Shown here piece by piece: positions 53,847 to 61,799 of a stretch of 64,000 nucleotides of DNA. Location: NCBI RefSeq assembly GCF_004564135.1, contig NZ_CP038255.1:1520501-1584500 (forward strand). Direction: 5' to 3'. Positions within the stretch are counted from its first letter, which is position 1. Each line of letters opens with the position of its first letter. The position numbers and the translations under genes are program-made. A model generated the notes under the pieces. That model was not told where the DNA came from. It saw only the letters and a list, made by a program, of their open reading frames with translations, and did no database searches. The stretch comes from Terasakiella sp. SH-1. GTDB lineage: Bacteria > Pseudomonadota > Alphaproteobacteria > Rhodospirillales > Terasakiellaceae.

Positions 53847-56132
53847 ATGAAACATTTTAGCCCACCAAAGATAAATCGAAAAACATATGCGTGGTCTGTA
53901 CGCGCCTTTTCAACTGTCAAACGTCTGCTTGGCGTGAACATCAAGCTGCACGCCCATCACAATCAGGTCGAAAAGGGTCATATTTTTCTTTTTAATCACT
54001 TTGCCCGTTTTGAAACCTTTATTCCGCAATATCTGATTTATCAAGAACAAAAGGCTTATTGCCGTTCCGTCGCAGCTGCTGAATTTTTTAAGGGGGATGA
54101 GCGCTTTACCAACTACCTCCATGCCGTTGGGGCTGTGCCCAATGATATGCCCAACCTGCTCAGTTTTCTGGCCCGTGATATCCTGTGCGGTAAAAAAATC
54201 ATTATCTTCCCCGAAGGGGGTATGGTGAAAGACCGCCGCAGCCTGTCCTCATCTGGTGATTTTTCCGTCTATTCCCCTACGGCCGAAGAACGGCGCAAAC
54301 ATCACAGCGGTGCTTCCCGCCTTGCCCTTGTTCTTGATATCTATAAAAGAGTGGTGATAGAAGCCCATAAGAACAAGGATGAGGACACCTTGAAAAAATG
54401 GGCTGATGAACTGCACCTTAATGACGTTGATACATTGCTCATGCGCTGTCAGGAACCAACACGCATTGTCCCCAGCAACATCACATTTTACCCCATACGA
54501 ATTTCAGATAACTTCCTTAAAGACAGCGTAGAACGGCTCACAGGCAAGCTTTCAAGGAAATATCAGGAAGAACTGCTGATTGAAGGCAACATCGTGCTGA
54601 AAGATACCGACATGGACATTCGTATGGGCACGCCGATTGAAAGCACCCTCATGTGGCCGTGGTGGGATCAGCTGATCCTGAAAAAAGCCGTTGACGGTAT
54701 GGCCAGCCTGAATGACCTTTTTGCCTTTGGCAGTCAGGCTGACAGTTTTCTGGAACGCATTGCAGCCCAGAGATTGCGCAATAAAACAGAAGAACTACGC
54801 GATCAGGTCATGCAGGAAATGTATGGCCTTGTCACCATCAACCTCTCCCATATTGCCTCAGCACTGATTTTAAAACTGATTGATGAAGGCGCTGATCAGG
54901 TTCCACAATCAACCTTCCTTCATATCCTGTATCTTGCGGCCCGTTATGTCAGTCATGAAGAAAAGGTTCATCTTCACCGCTCCATGTTATATGCCGAAAC
55001 TTATCGGGATTTGCGTGATGGCAGTTGCGAAGAAATCCAGCAATTTTTTCGTTCTGCCCAAACCGCCGGACTGATTAAACTGGAAAACCAAAGCCTCACC
55101 TTTCAACCAAAGCTCAAAGATGAACATGACTTTCATGATATTCGTCTGGAAAATCCCATCTGCGTCTATGCCAATGAATGTGAGCCCATTACCGGCATTG
55201 ACAACGCGATACAACGGGCGATGGATAACCACCTCAACATTCCCGGTGCACAATGGGCACAGTATTTTTATGAGGATGAACTCCATTCTTTTGAGCAATC
55301 CAAACTCAAATTCTCAAAAGATGAATTTGAAGAAATCAACAAACAACAAACTGCAACAAAAGATGCCTCCCCCTTTTATCTTAGCCCAAAACAGGACATT
55401 GAAGAAAAAGCAACCAGCATTTTGCTCGTACATGGTTTTCTTGCCTCGCCTGCTGAAATGCGCGGCCTTGGGGAGGATTTAGCCGCACAAGGCTATTGGG
55501 TCTATGGTGCACGACTGGAAGGCCATGGCACATCGCCCTGTGATTTGCGTGATCGCAGCTGGGCTGAATGGATGCGTTCGTTAAAAATGGGCTATGAGGT
55601 CTTAGCCGCACGCAGCAAACGCATCATTATTGTTGGATTTTCAACCGGGGGCGCCTTGGCCTTGCGTTTTGCAGCCGAAAGGCCCGATAAGCTGGCGGGC
55701 CTTTGTGCGATCTCAACACCGTTAAAATTTGCCAACCCAAACCTTGTTTTCGTCCCCCTGATCCATCATGCCAATCGCTTAGCCAAATGGCTCGCCGCTC
55801 AAGAAGGGGTTTTACCCTATATCATTAATGAATCAGAACACCCGGATATTAACTACAAACATATCCCGGTGCGCGCCCTTCATGAATTGCGCCTGTTAGT
55901 GGATGAAATGGAACAAAACCTTCATCGTATCAACTGCCCTGCCCGCCTGATCCAGGGGGATGCAGAAAAGGTCGTCAAACCAGAAAGTGCCGACCTGTTA
56001 CGCGCCCAAATGGTGGCGACAACACCGGAAGTCGTCATGATTCCCTCCACACGTCACGGCATTGTGACCGAAGACATTGGCGGCACACGTCAGCACATTA
56101 TTGATTTCATTGAAAAGCAGGAAAGAAAATGA
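53847..56132 (+). CDS. Fusion protein: PlsC-like acyltransferase + alpha/beta hydrolase
   Basis: 761 residues. The N-terminal domain (about 30-250) looks like a PlsC/GPAT-type acyltransferase: LFNHFARFE in place of the usual NHxxxxD (so HX4E, His51 and Glu56), and IIIFPEGGMVKDRR for the FPEG motif. A long helical middle (about 290-520) has no recognisable family. The C-terminus (about 530-761) is a serine hydrolase: ILLVHGFLASPAEM, nucleophile Ser599 in VGFSTGGALA, Asp in LIQGDAEKVV and His in TRHGIVTE. It may transfer or remodel acyl chains of a lipid or wax-like product. The ATG at 53847 is preferred; upstream starts overlap the mnmC start region. Confidence 0.8.
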   Translation: MKHFSPPKINRKTYAWSVRAFSTVKRLLGVNIKLHAHHNQVEKGHIFLFNHFARFETFIPQYLIYQEQKAYCRSVAAAEFFKGDERFTNYLHAVGAVPNDMPNLLSFLARDILCGKKIIIFPEGGMVKDRRSLSSSGDFSVYSPTAEERRKHHSGASRLALVLDIYKRVVIEAHKNKDEDTLKKWADELHLNDVDTLLMRCQEPTRIVPSNITFYPIRISDNFLKDSVERLTGKLSRKYQEELLIEGNIVLKDTDMDIRMGTPIESTLMWPWWDQLILKKAVDGMASLNDLFAFGSQADSFLERIAAQRLRNKTEELRDQVMQEMYGLVTINLSHIASALILKLIDEGADQVPQSTFLHILYLAARYVSHEEKVHLHRSMLYAETYRDLRDGSCEEIQQFFRSAQTAGLIKLENQSLTFQPKLKDEHDFHDIRLENPICVYANECEPITGIDNAIQRAMDNHLNIPGAQWAQYFYEDELHSFEQSKLKFSKDEFEEINKQQTATKDASPFYLSPKQDIEEKATSILLVHGFLASPAEMRGLGEDLAAQGYWVYGARLEGHGTSPCDLRDRSWAEWMRSLKMGYEVLAARSKRIIIVGFSTGGALALRFAAERPDKLAGLCAISTPLKFANPNLVFVPLIHHANRLAKWLAAQEGVLPYIINESEHPDINYKHIPVRALHELRLLVDEMEQNLHRINCPARLIQGDAEKVVKPESADLLRAQMVATTPEVVMIPSTRHGIVTEDIGGTRQHIIDFIEKQERK

Positions 56133-56155
56133 GCCCCTACAATCCGTAGAGGCTC
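56125..56155 (-). terminator. Terminator at the end of the cytochrome oxidase operon
   Basis: A 10-base stem GAGCCCCTAC / GTAGAGGCTC (one mismatch, 5-base loop) overlaps the stop of the convergent acyltransferase gene. On the minus strand it is followed by ATTTTCTTT. It lies just past the small gene 56163-56288 and probably serves both directions weakly. Confidence 0.6.
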
Positions 56156-56162
56156 ATGTGAT

Positions 56163-56288
56163 TTATGGTCCAAAGAAATAGACCCTGAGGTAAACACCGA
56201 CATAAAATGTCAGGGCGACAGCCGCCAAAAGAAGTCCTATTTTTCCTTTTGACGGCAGGTTTGGTTTATCATTCATGATTTCACCCAT
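56163..56288 (-). CDS. 41-residue single-helix membrane protein behind ctaD (putative small oxidase/assembly subunit)
   Basis: It is a short gene starting four bases after the ctaD stop. ATG 56288 has GGAG six bases upstream, overlapping the ctaD stop codon; an in-frame ATG at 56276 would give 37 residues. A basic N-terminus (NDKPNLPSKGK) is followed by one membrane helix (IGLLLAAVALTFYVGVYL) and a short VYFFGP end. It resembles in size and layout the small cytochrome oxidase assembly proteins and CoxF-type peptides encoded in proteobacterial oxidase operons. The role is inferred from context. Confidence 0.7.
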   Translation of the reverse strand: MGEIMNDKPNLPSKGKIGLLLAAVALTFYVGVYLRVYFFGP

Positions 56289-56291
56289 CGC

Positions 56292-57941
56292 TTACTCCGC
56301 TGGTTTCGCAGTTGGCCCAGTCGGATATCCCGGGTCTGTGGTCGCTGCCATATTACCTTCACGATCCTCATAACCATATGGCGACCATTCAGGTTGAACG
56401 CTTGGCGGGTTCGGGAAATTCCCGGCTTGTGGGCAGTTCGGTGCATGTGTCCATTCCATGGAACAGGATTTCCACGGATTTTCTACTGCAACCTTGCCTT
56501 TAAAGGCGGAATAAATCCAGTTCAGGATGGTTACAGCCATACCACCTGCCACCATGAAGGCACCAACAAGGGCGACCTGATGATAGGGTTCAAACTGCGG
56601 GAACATCTGATAATCCCAATAACGTCGTGGCATCCCTTCCACCCCAATGATGAACAGAGGGATGAATGTCACATGAACACCAATGATATTAAGCCAGAAG
56701 CCCAATGTCGCCGCCGGTCCGTCCGCATAACGGCCAAACATTTTCGGGAACCAGTAATAAATCCCGGCAAACATCGCAAAGGCAGAGAACATCGCCATAA
56801 TGAAATGGAAATGGGCATGGACAAAGGATGTTTCAGACAGGTGTACCGTAATGGCCGTCAAGGCTAACGGAATCCCCGTTAAACCACCCGATAACACCAA
56901 GAACAGACAGGAAATAGCATAAAGCATTCCCGTGTTAAAGGTAATGGCGGCACGGTAAAGGGTTCCCCACATGGACATGACCATCAACCCCACAGGGACC
57001 GAGATCAACAGGGTCGTCACCATTTGACCGATACGCAACCAGTCCGGCATACCCGATACATAGAGATGGTGAACCCATACGAAACCAGAAATCCCAACGA
57101 TCCCCCAAATGCCACCATAGACACAGGCCTTATAGTTAAAGACACGGTTCTTACACATGGTCGCAAAGATTTCGAACAAGATGCCACAAGCTGGCAAGAA
57201 GATCACATAAACGGCAGGATGTGAATAGAACCAGAAGAGATTCTGATAAAGCAACACATCGCCACCTGCTTCTGGATTAAAGAAGTTGGTACCGAGATAT
57301 TTATCAAACAACAACATGGTTACAGCAGAAGCCAGTACCGGAATGAATACCAGTTGCAGAACAAAGGCCGCAACAGTCGTCCAGGTAAAGATATTCAGCT
57401 GGTTCCAACCCATGCCCGGTGCGCGCATGTAAATCACTGTCACCAGGAAGTTCACCGCCCCAAGGACCGAACTAAAGCCCAAAAGGTGGACGGTAAAGAC
57501 ATAGAAGGCCGTATTTCCCGTCGTCGTGATGGAATAAGGCGGATAGCCCGTCCACATGACATCTGGTGGATCAGGGATCACAAAGCTCAGCAACGCAAGA
57601 ATAATCGCCCCATAGAACAGCCAGATCGAAAAGGCATTAATCCGGGGGAAAGCCACATCTTGTGCCCCAATCATAAGGGGAAGAAAATAATTGGCAAAAA
57701 AGCCCGTCAAACCGGGAATAAGAAAGGCCAAAACCATGGCAGCGCCGTGGAAATAAAGCCAGTTGTTGTAATCATTTGGGTTATCCGTAATGGTTGGCCC
57801 AAGTGAGGATTGTTCCAAACGGATCAACAGCGCCATGAGCCCCGCAACCACAAAGGCTGCCATGGAGCCCACGAGATACATGATCCCGATGCGCTTATGG
57901 TCCGTCGTGAAAAACCACTCTTTGAAAGTCTGCATCGTCAT
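56292..57941 (-). CDS. ctaD: Cytochrome c oxidase subunit I, A2-like, lacking the K-channel Lys
   Basis: 549 residues, 12 membrane helices. Ligands present: His65 (low-spin heme), His241 and Tyr245 (SHPAVY; cross-linked pair), His291-His292 (CuB), His377 and His379 (hemes). Channel residues differ from the common type. The usual Glu in HPEVY is Ala243, with Tyr239-Ser240 before the His as in A2-type oxidases. In helix VIII the PTGxK motif reads PVGLM, so Thr and Lys of the K-channel are Val317 and Met320. The D-channel entry Asp95 (GAQDVAFPR) is retained. The C-terminus has a 60-residue polar tail containing two Cys. Last large gene of the operon. Confidence 0.93.
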   Translation of the reverse strand: MTMQTFKEWFFTTDHKRIGIMYLVGSMAAFVVAGLMALLIRLEQSSLGPTITDNPNDYNNWLYFHGAAMVLAFLIPGLTGFFANYFLPLMIGAQDVAFPRINAFSIWLFYGAIILALLSFVIPDPPDVMWTGYPPYSITTTGNTAFYVFTVHLLGFSSVLGAVNFLVTVIYMRAPGMGWNQLNIFTWTTVAAFVLQLVFIPVLASAVTMLLFDKYLGTNFFNPEAGGDVLLYQNLFWFYSHPAVYVIFLPACGILFEIFATMCKNRVFNYKACVYGGIWGIVGISGFVWVHHLYVSGMPDWLRIGQMVTTLLISVPVGLMVMSMWGTLYRAAITFNTGMLYAISCLFLVLSGGLTGIPLALTAITVHLSETSFVHAHFHFIMAMFSAFAMFAGIYYWFPKMFGRYADGPAATLGFWLNIIGVHVTFIPLFIIGVEGMPRRYWDYQMFPQFEPYHQVALVGAFMVAGGMAVTILNWIYSAFKGKVAVENPWKSCSMEWTHAPNCPQAGNFPNPPSVQPEWSPYGYEDREGNMAATTDPGYPTGPTAKPAE

Positions 57942-57958
57942 ACCTTCGCATCCTCCCC

Positions 57959-58684
57959 TTAGCTTTGTGATTTCACGGAATTGGCCGCACGGGCTTCTTC
58001 CTTGAGTTCATTGATGAACTGTTCATATTCGGCTTCTTCGACGACACGAACAGTGGTATACATTTCAGCATGTGCTGTTCCGCAATATTCCGTACAGGTT
58101 TCAACAAATTCACCTGTGCGCTTCGGATTAAACCAGACATAAGTCACACGGCCCGGCATCACATCTTCCTTCACACGGAATTCTGGAATATAGAGTGAAT
58201 GCAGCACGTCTTCTGATGTCATGCGCAACACAACCGGCTCGCCTTTTTTGACAACCAGTTCTTCTGAAACCAGATCATCACCATAATCGAATTCCCAGTA
58301 CCATTGATAAGCCGTAACGCGTATCTCTTTGGCCTCATCAGGAATACGGCGATAATCATTCCACAAGGTCCAACCTTTTGCAGATAGGAAAAAGTCATCT
58401 GCCATAAAGATTGAGGCCGGGATCAGTGCCCATGCAAGGGCAGCAGCGGGTGACAGCTTCGGTCCTCGACCAACCTCATCATCACTTTTTGCCCGATATT
58501 TCCAGACCATATAGATCGCAGCAACACTGAAAATGACACCGATCACAGTAATGTCGATGACAATCTCACGCCAGAGGTGATCCCATCCGGCGGCGGGGTC
58601 ACGTTCATACCCCTCAGCGAACGCTGGTGAAGCCATCATCAAGCCTGATAAGGCCAGTACGACTTTCCCTGTTAACGCTCTCAT
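57959..58684 (-). CDS. ctaC: Cytochrome c oxidase subunit II (CuA)
   Basis: 241 residues. A signal peptide (cleavage near AFA-EGY) is followed by two membrane helices (about 40-62 and 78-98) and the cupredoxin domain. CuA ligands are His162, Cys197, Cys201, His205 and Met208 (CTEYCGTAHAEM). The electron-entry Trp is in AYQWYWEFDY. There is no fused cytochrome c. It overlaps the SCO1 gene by four bases and lies 17 bases before ctaD. Confidence 0.95.
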   Translation of the reverse strand: MRALTGKVVLALSGLMMASPAFAEGYERDPAAGWDHLWREIVIDITVIGVIFSVAAIYMVWKYRAKSDDEVGRGPKLSPAAALAWALIPASIFMADDFFLSAKGWTLWNDYRRIPDEAKEIRVTAYQWYWEFDYGDDLVSEELVVKKGEPVVLRMTSEDVLHSLYIPEFRVKEDVMPGRVTYVWFNPKRTGEFVETCTEYCGTAHAEMYTTVRVVEEAEYEQFINELKEEARAANSVKSQS

Positions 58685-59532
58685 AGCATTTCCTCCCTTT
58701 TTCTTTGTTTGCGCTTATAGGCAACAATCGTTGTGCCAAGGGCACTCACGCCCAAAATCAACGAGCCAAAAGCAACAAACATGGGGATGTTAAATATGTA
58801 TCTGCCTTCCTTATAGCTGTAGGAATAGCATAAGGAGACAGCGTAATTGATGATCTCACTGGGTCTGAAATTGCCTTCGCGCGATTCCAGAACAGCCAGC
58901 TCGATATCACTGATATCTATGTCATGTGCATATAAGATACGGGCCAGTCGCATTTCCGGCGACAAGACCATATAGACCGTTGGGTGGAAAAATGTTCTAT
59001 CTTGGGCTGACCAGAAAAAACGAAAGTCATAATGATCCGTAAAATTCTTGATCCGCGCCCGGTCAGCTGCACTTGCCACAGCAAATGTCCAACCATCCGC
59101 AACATTTTTATCCAATCCAACGTGAGTGCGAAACTTATTCAAGGTCTCCAACGTATCTTCTTTATCAAAAGACACCGTCACCACATCGAAATCACGCCCC
59201 GGCTTTAAACGCCCTGTCTTTTCAAGTTCTGCCAGTCGTTCACCCAATTCAATATTGACGGAAGAACAAACGCCATCACAAGTGTAATAAGACATGACCA
59301 ACACCAACGGCTTGCCCACACGGTCTTTAAACGTGAAAGGCACCCCGTTTTGATCAACGAAGGAAAAACCTTTTTTAGGCTTGAGCCCAAGGACTTTAGC
59401 TTCGTTGATACGCAGATATTCAGGGTCAATTTCAGATTCAGGTACCTTAAAAGTCTGTGTGGCTTCTGCCTGCATTGAACAGAACAAAACCGACAAACTG
59501 ATAAAAAATACGATGAAGACTGAGTTTCGCAT
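58681..59532 (-). CDS. SCO1/SenC-family copper chaperone with C-terminal membrane helix
   Basis: 283 residues. A membrane or signal segment at residues 5-22 leads to a thioredoxin-fold domain with copper ligands Cys85 and Cys89 (TCDGVCS) and His183 (FFHPTVY). A second membrane helix occurs near the C-terminus (about 250-272), followed by a basic tail; most SCO proteins have only the N-terminal anchor. It delivers copper to the CuA site. ATG 59532 is chosen; GTG two codons upstream has a closer GAGG and is possible. Placed between ctaE and ctaC. Confidence 0.9.
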   Translation of the reverse strand: MRNSVFIVFFISLSVLFCSMQAEATQTFKVPESEIDPEYLRINEAKVLGLKPKKGFSFVDQNGVPFTFKDRVGKPLVLVMSYYTCDGVCSSVNIELGERLAELEKTGRLKPGRDFDVVTVSFDKEDTLETLNKFRTHVGLDKNVADGWTFAVASAADRARIKNFTDHYDFRFFWSAQDRTFFHPTVYMVLSPEMRLARILYAHDIDISDIELAVLESREGNFRPSEIINYAVSLCYSYSYKEGRYIFNIPMFVAFGSLILGVSALGTTIVAYKRKQRKREEML

Positions 59533-59549
59533 ATGCACGTTCCCTCGCC

Positions 59550-60311
59550 TTACCAGAAATAAATCTGTGAAACGACGAAGAACCAGACCACATCCACAAA
59601 GTGCCAATAAACCGAGGCACACGTGATAAAGGTCTTGTTGGTCATTCCCTTAAAGGCCGGGATTAAAACACAAACAAAAATACCTAAACCACCAATCACG
59701 TGGGATGCATGAAAGCCCGTCAAACTAAAGAAGACAGTCCCAAATGCATTTGTGTCTGGATAGAAATCAGCCGCAAACAAATGGTTATATTCATAGAAAG
59801 TCATCCCTACGAACACAAAACCAAGTGCCATCGTGATCATCAACCATTTACGAAAACCCGCCTGATCATCATGGGCATATTTTTCTTCCGCCACATGAAT
59901 AGTCACAGAGGAGCCCACCAAGATCACAGTCATGATCAAGGGTAAGGCGACAGGAAATTCCGGCGTTCCTTCCGGCGGCCAAGATTCAGCGCCCAAGCGC
60001 ATCATCCAATAAGTCGCAAAGAAAGACAGGAAGATGAAAATTTCCGAAATAATAAAAATAGGTAGACCGATCCCGGCCACATCTGCAATCAACGGCTTAA
60101 CCGTCAGCCCCTCGTTAACCCACATGGCAATACCTGCAAGCAACATAGGCGTGCCAATTCCCGCAAAAATAGCTGCTAACAGCGGATTTTCATATTGGAA
60201 ATAGGCGGCAAATGTTAACGGAACCAGAAAGAAAACACCAACAACCACCCAGAATGGCGCTTGGCTCCATTCCCAATGGTGTTCGTGAGCGTGTGAACTT
60301 TCAGCCGACAT
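59550..60311 (-). CDS. ctaE: Cytochrome c oxidase subunit III
   Basis: 253 residues with seven membrane helices. The FGTVFFSLTGFHASHVIGGLG segment and the final SVYWHFVDVVWFFVVSQIYFW-type helix identify subunit III. The N-terminus is His-rich (SSHAHEHHWEW). In this operon it precedes the SCO1, ctaC and ctaD genes, an order unlike the usual alphaproteobacterial ctaC-ctaB-ctaG-ctaE arrangement. Confidence 0.95.
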   Translation of the reverse strand: MSAESSHAHEHHWEWSQAPFWVVVGVFFLVPLTFAAYFQYENPLLAAIFAGIGTPMLLAGIAMWVNEGLTVKPLIADVAGIGLPIFIISEIFIFLSFFATYWMMRLGAESWPPEGTPEFPVALPLIMTVILVGSSVTIHVAEEKYAHDDQAGFRKWLMITMALGFVFVGMTFYEYNHLFAADFYPDTNAFGTVFFSLTGFHASHVIGGLGIFVCVLIPAFKGMTNKTFITCASVYWHFVDVVWFFVVSQIYFW

Positions 60312-60383
60312 TCAGTTCCCCTCCCTCATGTCGTTAAAACAAATGATTAAAGGCATGTGTCGCACTGGACTTTTATGTTCATC

Positions 60384-61244
60384 CTAAATGGGAAGATGAA
60401 CGTCCATTATGACGACAACGAAAAGCCCCCCTAAATACTTCATGGATGCAAAGAAATTAGTCATCGCCGTTTTTTCATCCGACGATTTGATCAAATCCCA
60501 ATTACATTTCAGGAGATATAAACCGAGGGCAAAGGCCCCGATCCCATAGATATTGCCCAGTTCCCCCAGGAGCCAAGGCAACAAAGATGACCCAACAAGT
60601 AAAATACTGTTGATCAAAATATAACGCGAAGTCACCACATTACCGACAACAACAGGCAGCATAGGCACACCTGCGGCGGCATATTGATCTTTTAACCGGA
60701 TCGCCAAGGCCCAAAAATGGGATGGTGTCCAGAAAAACAGAACAACAGCCAGTAACATCGGTAACAACCACTGATCCGGGTTCACGGCAGCAGCGCCAGC
60801 TAAAACAGCAAAACTCCCCGCCAAACCACCGATTACGATGTTAAGCCAGTTTCTGCGTTTCAGCCAGATGGTATAGACAACGCCATAAACAAAAGCGCCT
60901 AAAAATAAATGTGTCGCAACGACGGGATTAAACACATAAGTGGCAATCCCACAGCCCAGAAATAACAAACCCGCAGCGATCCAAAGGACCAGTTGCGGGC
61001 GATTAACTTGACGTTGCGCAAACGGACGTGAGGCTGTCCGTGTCATGAGACGATCAATGTCTCTATCATAGAAATGGTTAAATATGCTGGATGCAGCAGA
61101 ACCCATCATCATTGCTATGGTCAGCAATAACAGGTGTCCCCAATCGACCTGCCCTTGTTGCGCTGTTGCAAGATATCCTGTAACGGCGGTTAAGGCGATC
61201 ATAACGCCAATCCGAGGTTTGGCGAGCTGAATGTAACCTCCCAT
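60384..61244 (-). CDS. ctaB: Protoheme IX farnesyltransferase (heme O synthase)
   Basis: 286-residue UbiA-type prenyltransferase with nine membrane helices. The first Asp-rich motif is NHFYDRDIDRLM, and TASRPFAQ follows. It makes heme O, the precursor that CtaA turns into heme A. It stands between the divergent oxidase pair and ctaE, so both heme A enzymes (ctaA partly visible at 63545) are in this operon. Confidence 0.95.
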   Translation of the reverse strand: MGGYIQLAKPRIGVMIALTAVTGYLATAQQGQVDWGHLLLLTIAMMMGSAASSIFNHFYDRDIDRLMTRTASRPFAQRQVNRPQLVLWIAAGLLFLGCGIATYVFNPVVATHLFLGAFVYGVVYTIWLKRRNWLNIVIGGLAGSFAVLAGAAAVNPDQWLLPMLLAVVLFFWTPSHFWALAIRLKDQYAAAGVPMLPVVVGNVVTSRYILINSILLVGSSLLPWLLGELGNIYGIGAFALGLYLLKCNWDLIKSSDEKTAMTNFFASMKYLGGLFVVVIMDVHLPI

Positions 61245-61349
61245 AATATTCCCCTTTTTTGAATGGGTTATATTATTTTTTTTATTATTGCCTGGAATCT
61301 TACCCTCAAATTAGAATAAGTCCAAAGGAAATCTTTTCATTTGCATCTC

Positions 61350-61799
61350 TTATTTACGTACAATCAATTTTCCACGCATTTTATTGTGTTCAATACCGCA
61401 GTACTGCGTGCAACCAATGGCATAGACACCTTCACGCAAATTTCGCAACGCAACAATATACTCTTTTCCAGGTTGAAGCAGGATATCAATACTTTGCCCT
61501 GTGGCCTCTTTGCTTAGATGAAAAGCATGCTGAATATCGGCTGTTGCAAGGTGTAAGCGATAGGTCTGCCCTGCCTGTAGTGTTAGTTCAGACGACCATT
61601 CCCATTGACGAGCCATCAAGTATATATCTGTACCCACATTTTTTTGTGTCATTAGTTTATTTTCAAACTCTTCCACATGGCTCAGCTCACGTATATATAG
61701 GTCACGGTTTTCAACTTTCAGGCTAGAGGCCAACTGTACTCCCATATACAAGGCGCAAAGACCAATGAGGGAAAGAATAGCAAGGTCACGCTTGTTCAT
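61350..61799 (-). CDS. Short CuA-type subunit II of a divergent heme-copper oxidase (sNOR/ba3-like)
   Basis: 149 residues: one N-terminal membrane helix (about 7-25) and a small cupredoxin domain. CuA ligands His91 (TADIQHAFHL), Cys130, Cys134, His138 and Met141 (CTQYCGIEHNKM) are all conserved, and an aromatic ARQWEW motif is at the entry site. This is half the size of CtaC and matches the short subunit II of B-type oxidases and of sNOR (NorY-like). The start overlaps the divergent subunit I gene by 14 bases, so they are partner subunits. Confidence 0.85.
   Translation of the reverse strand: MNKRDLAILSLIGLCALYMGVQLASSLKVENRDLYIRELSHVEEFENKLMTQKNVGTDIYLMARQWEWSSELTLQAGQTYRLHLATADIQHAFHLSKEATGQSIDILLQPGKEYIVALRNLREGVYAIGCTQYCGIEHNKMRGKLIVRK

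Noticed and set aside
57354-57806. 150-codon open frame opposite ctaD
   Set aside because: Antisense to conserved helices of subunit I; no ribosome site or known motif.
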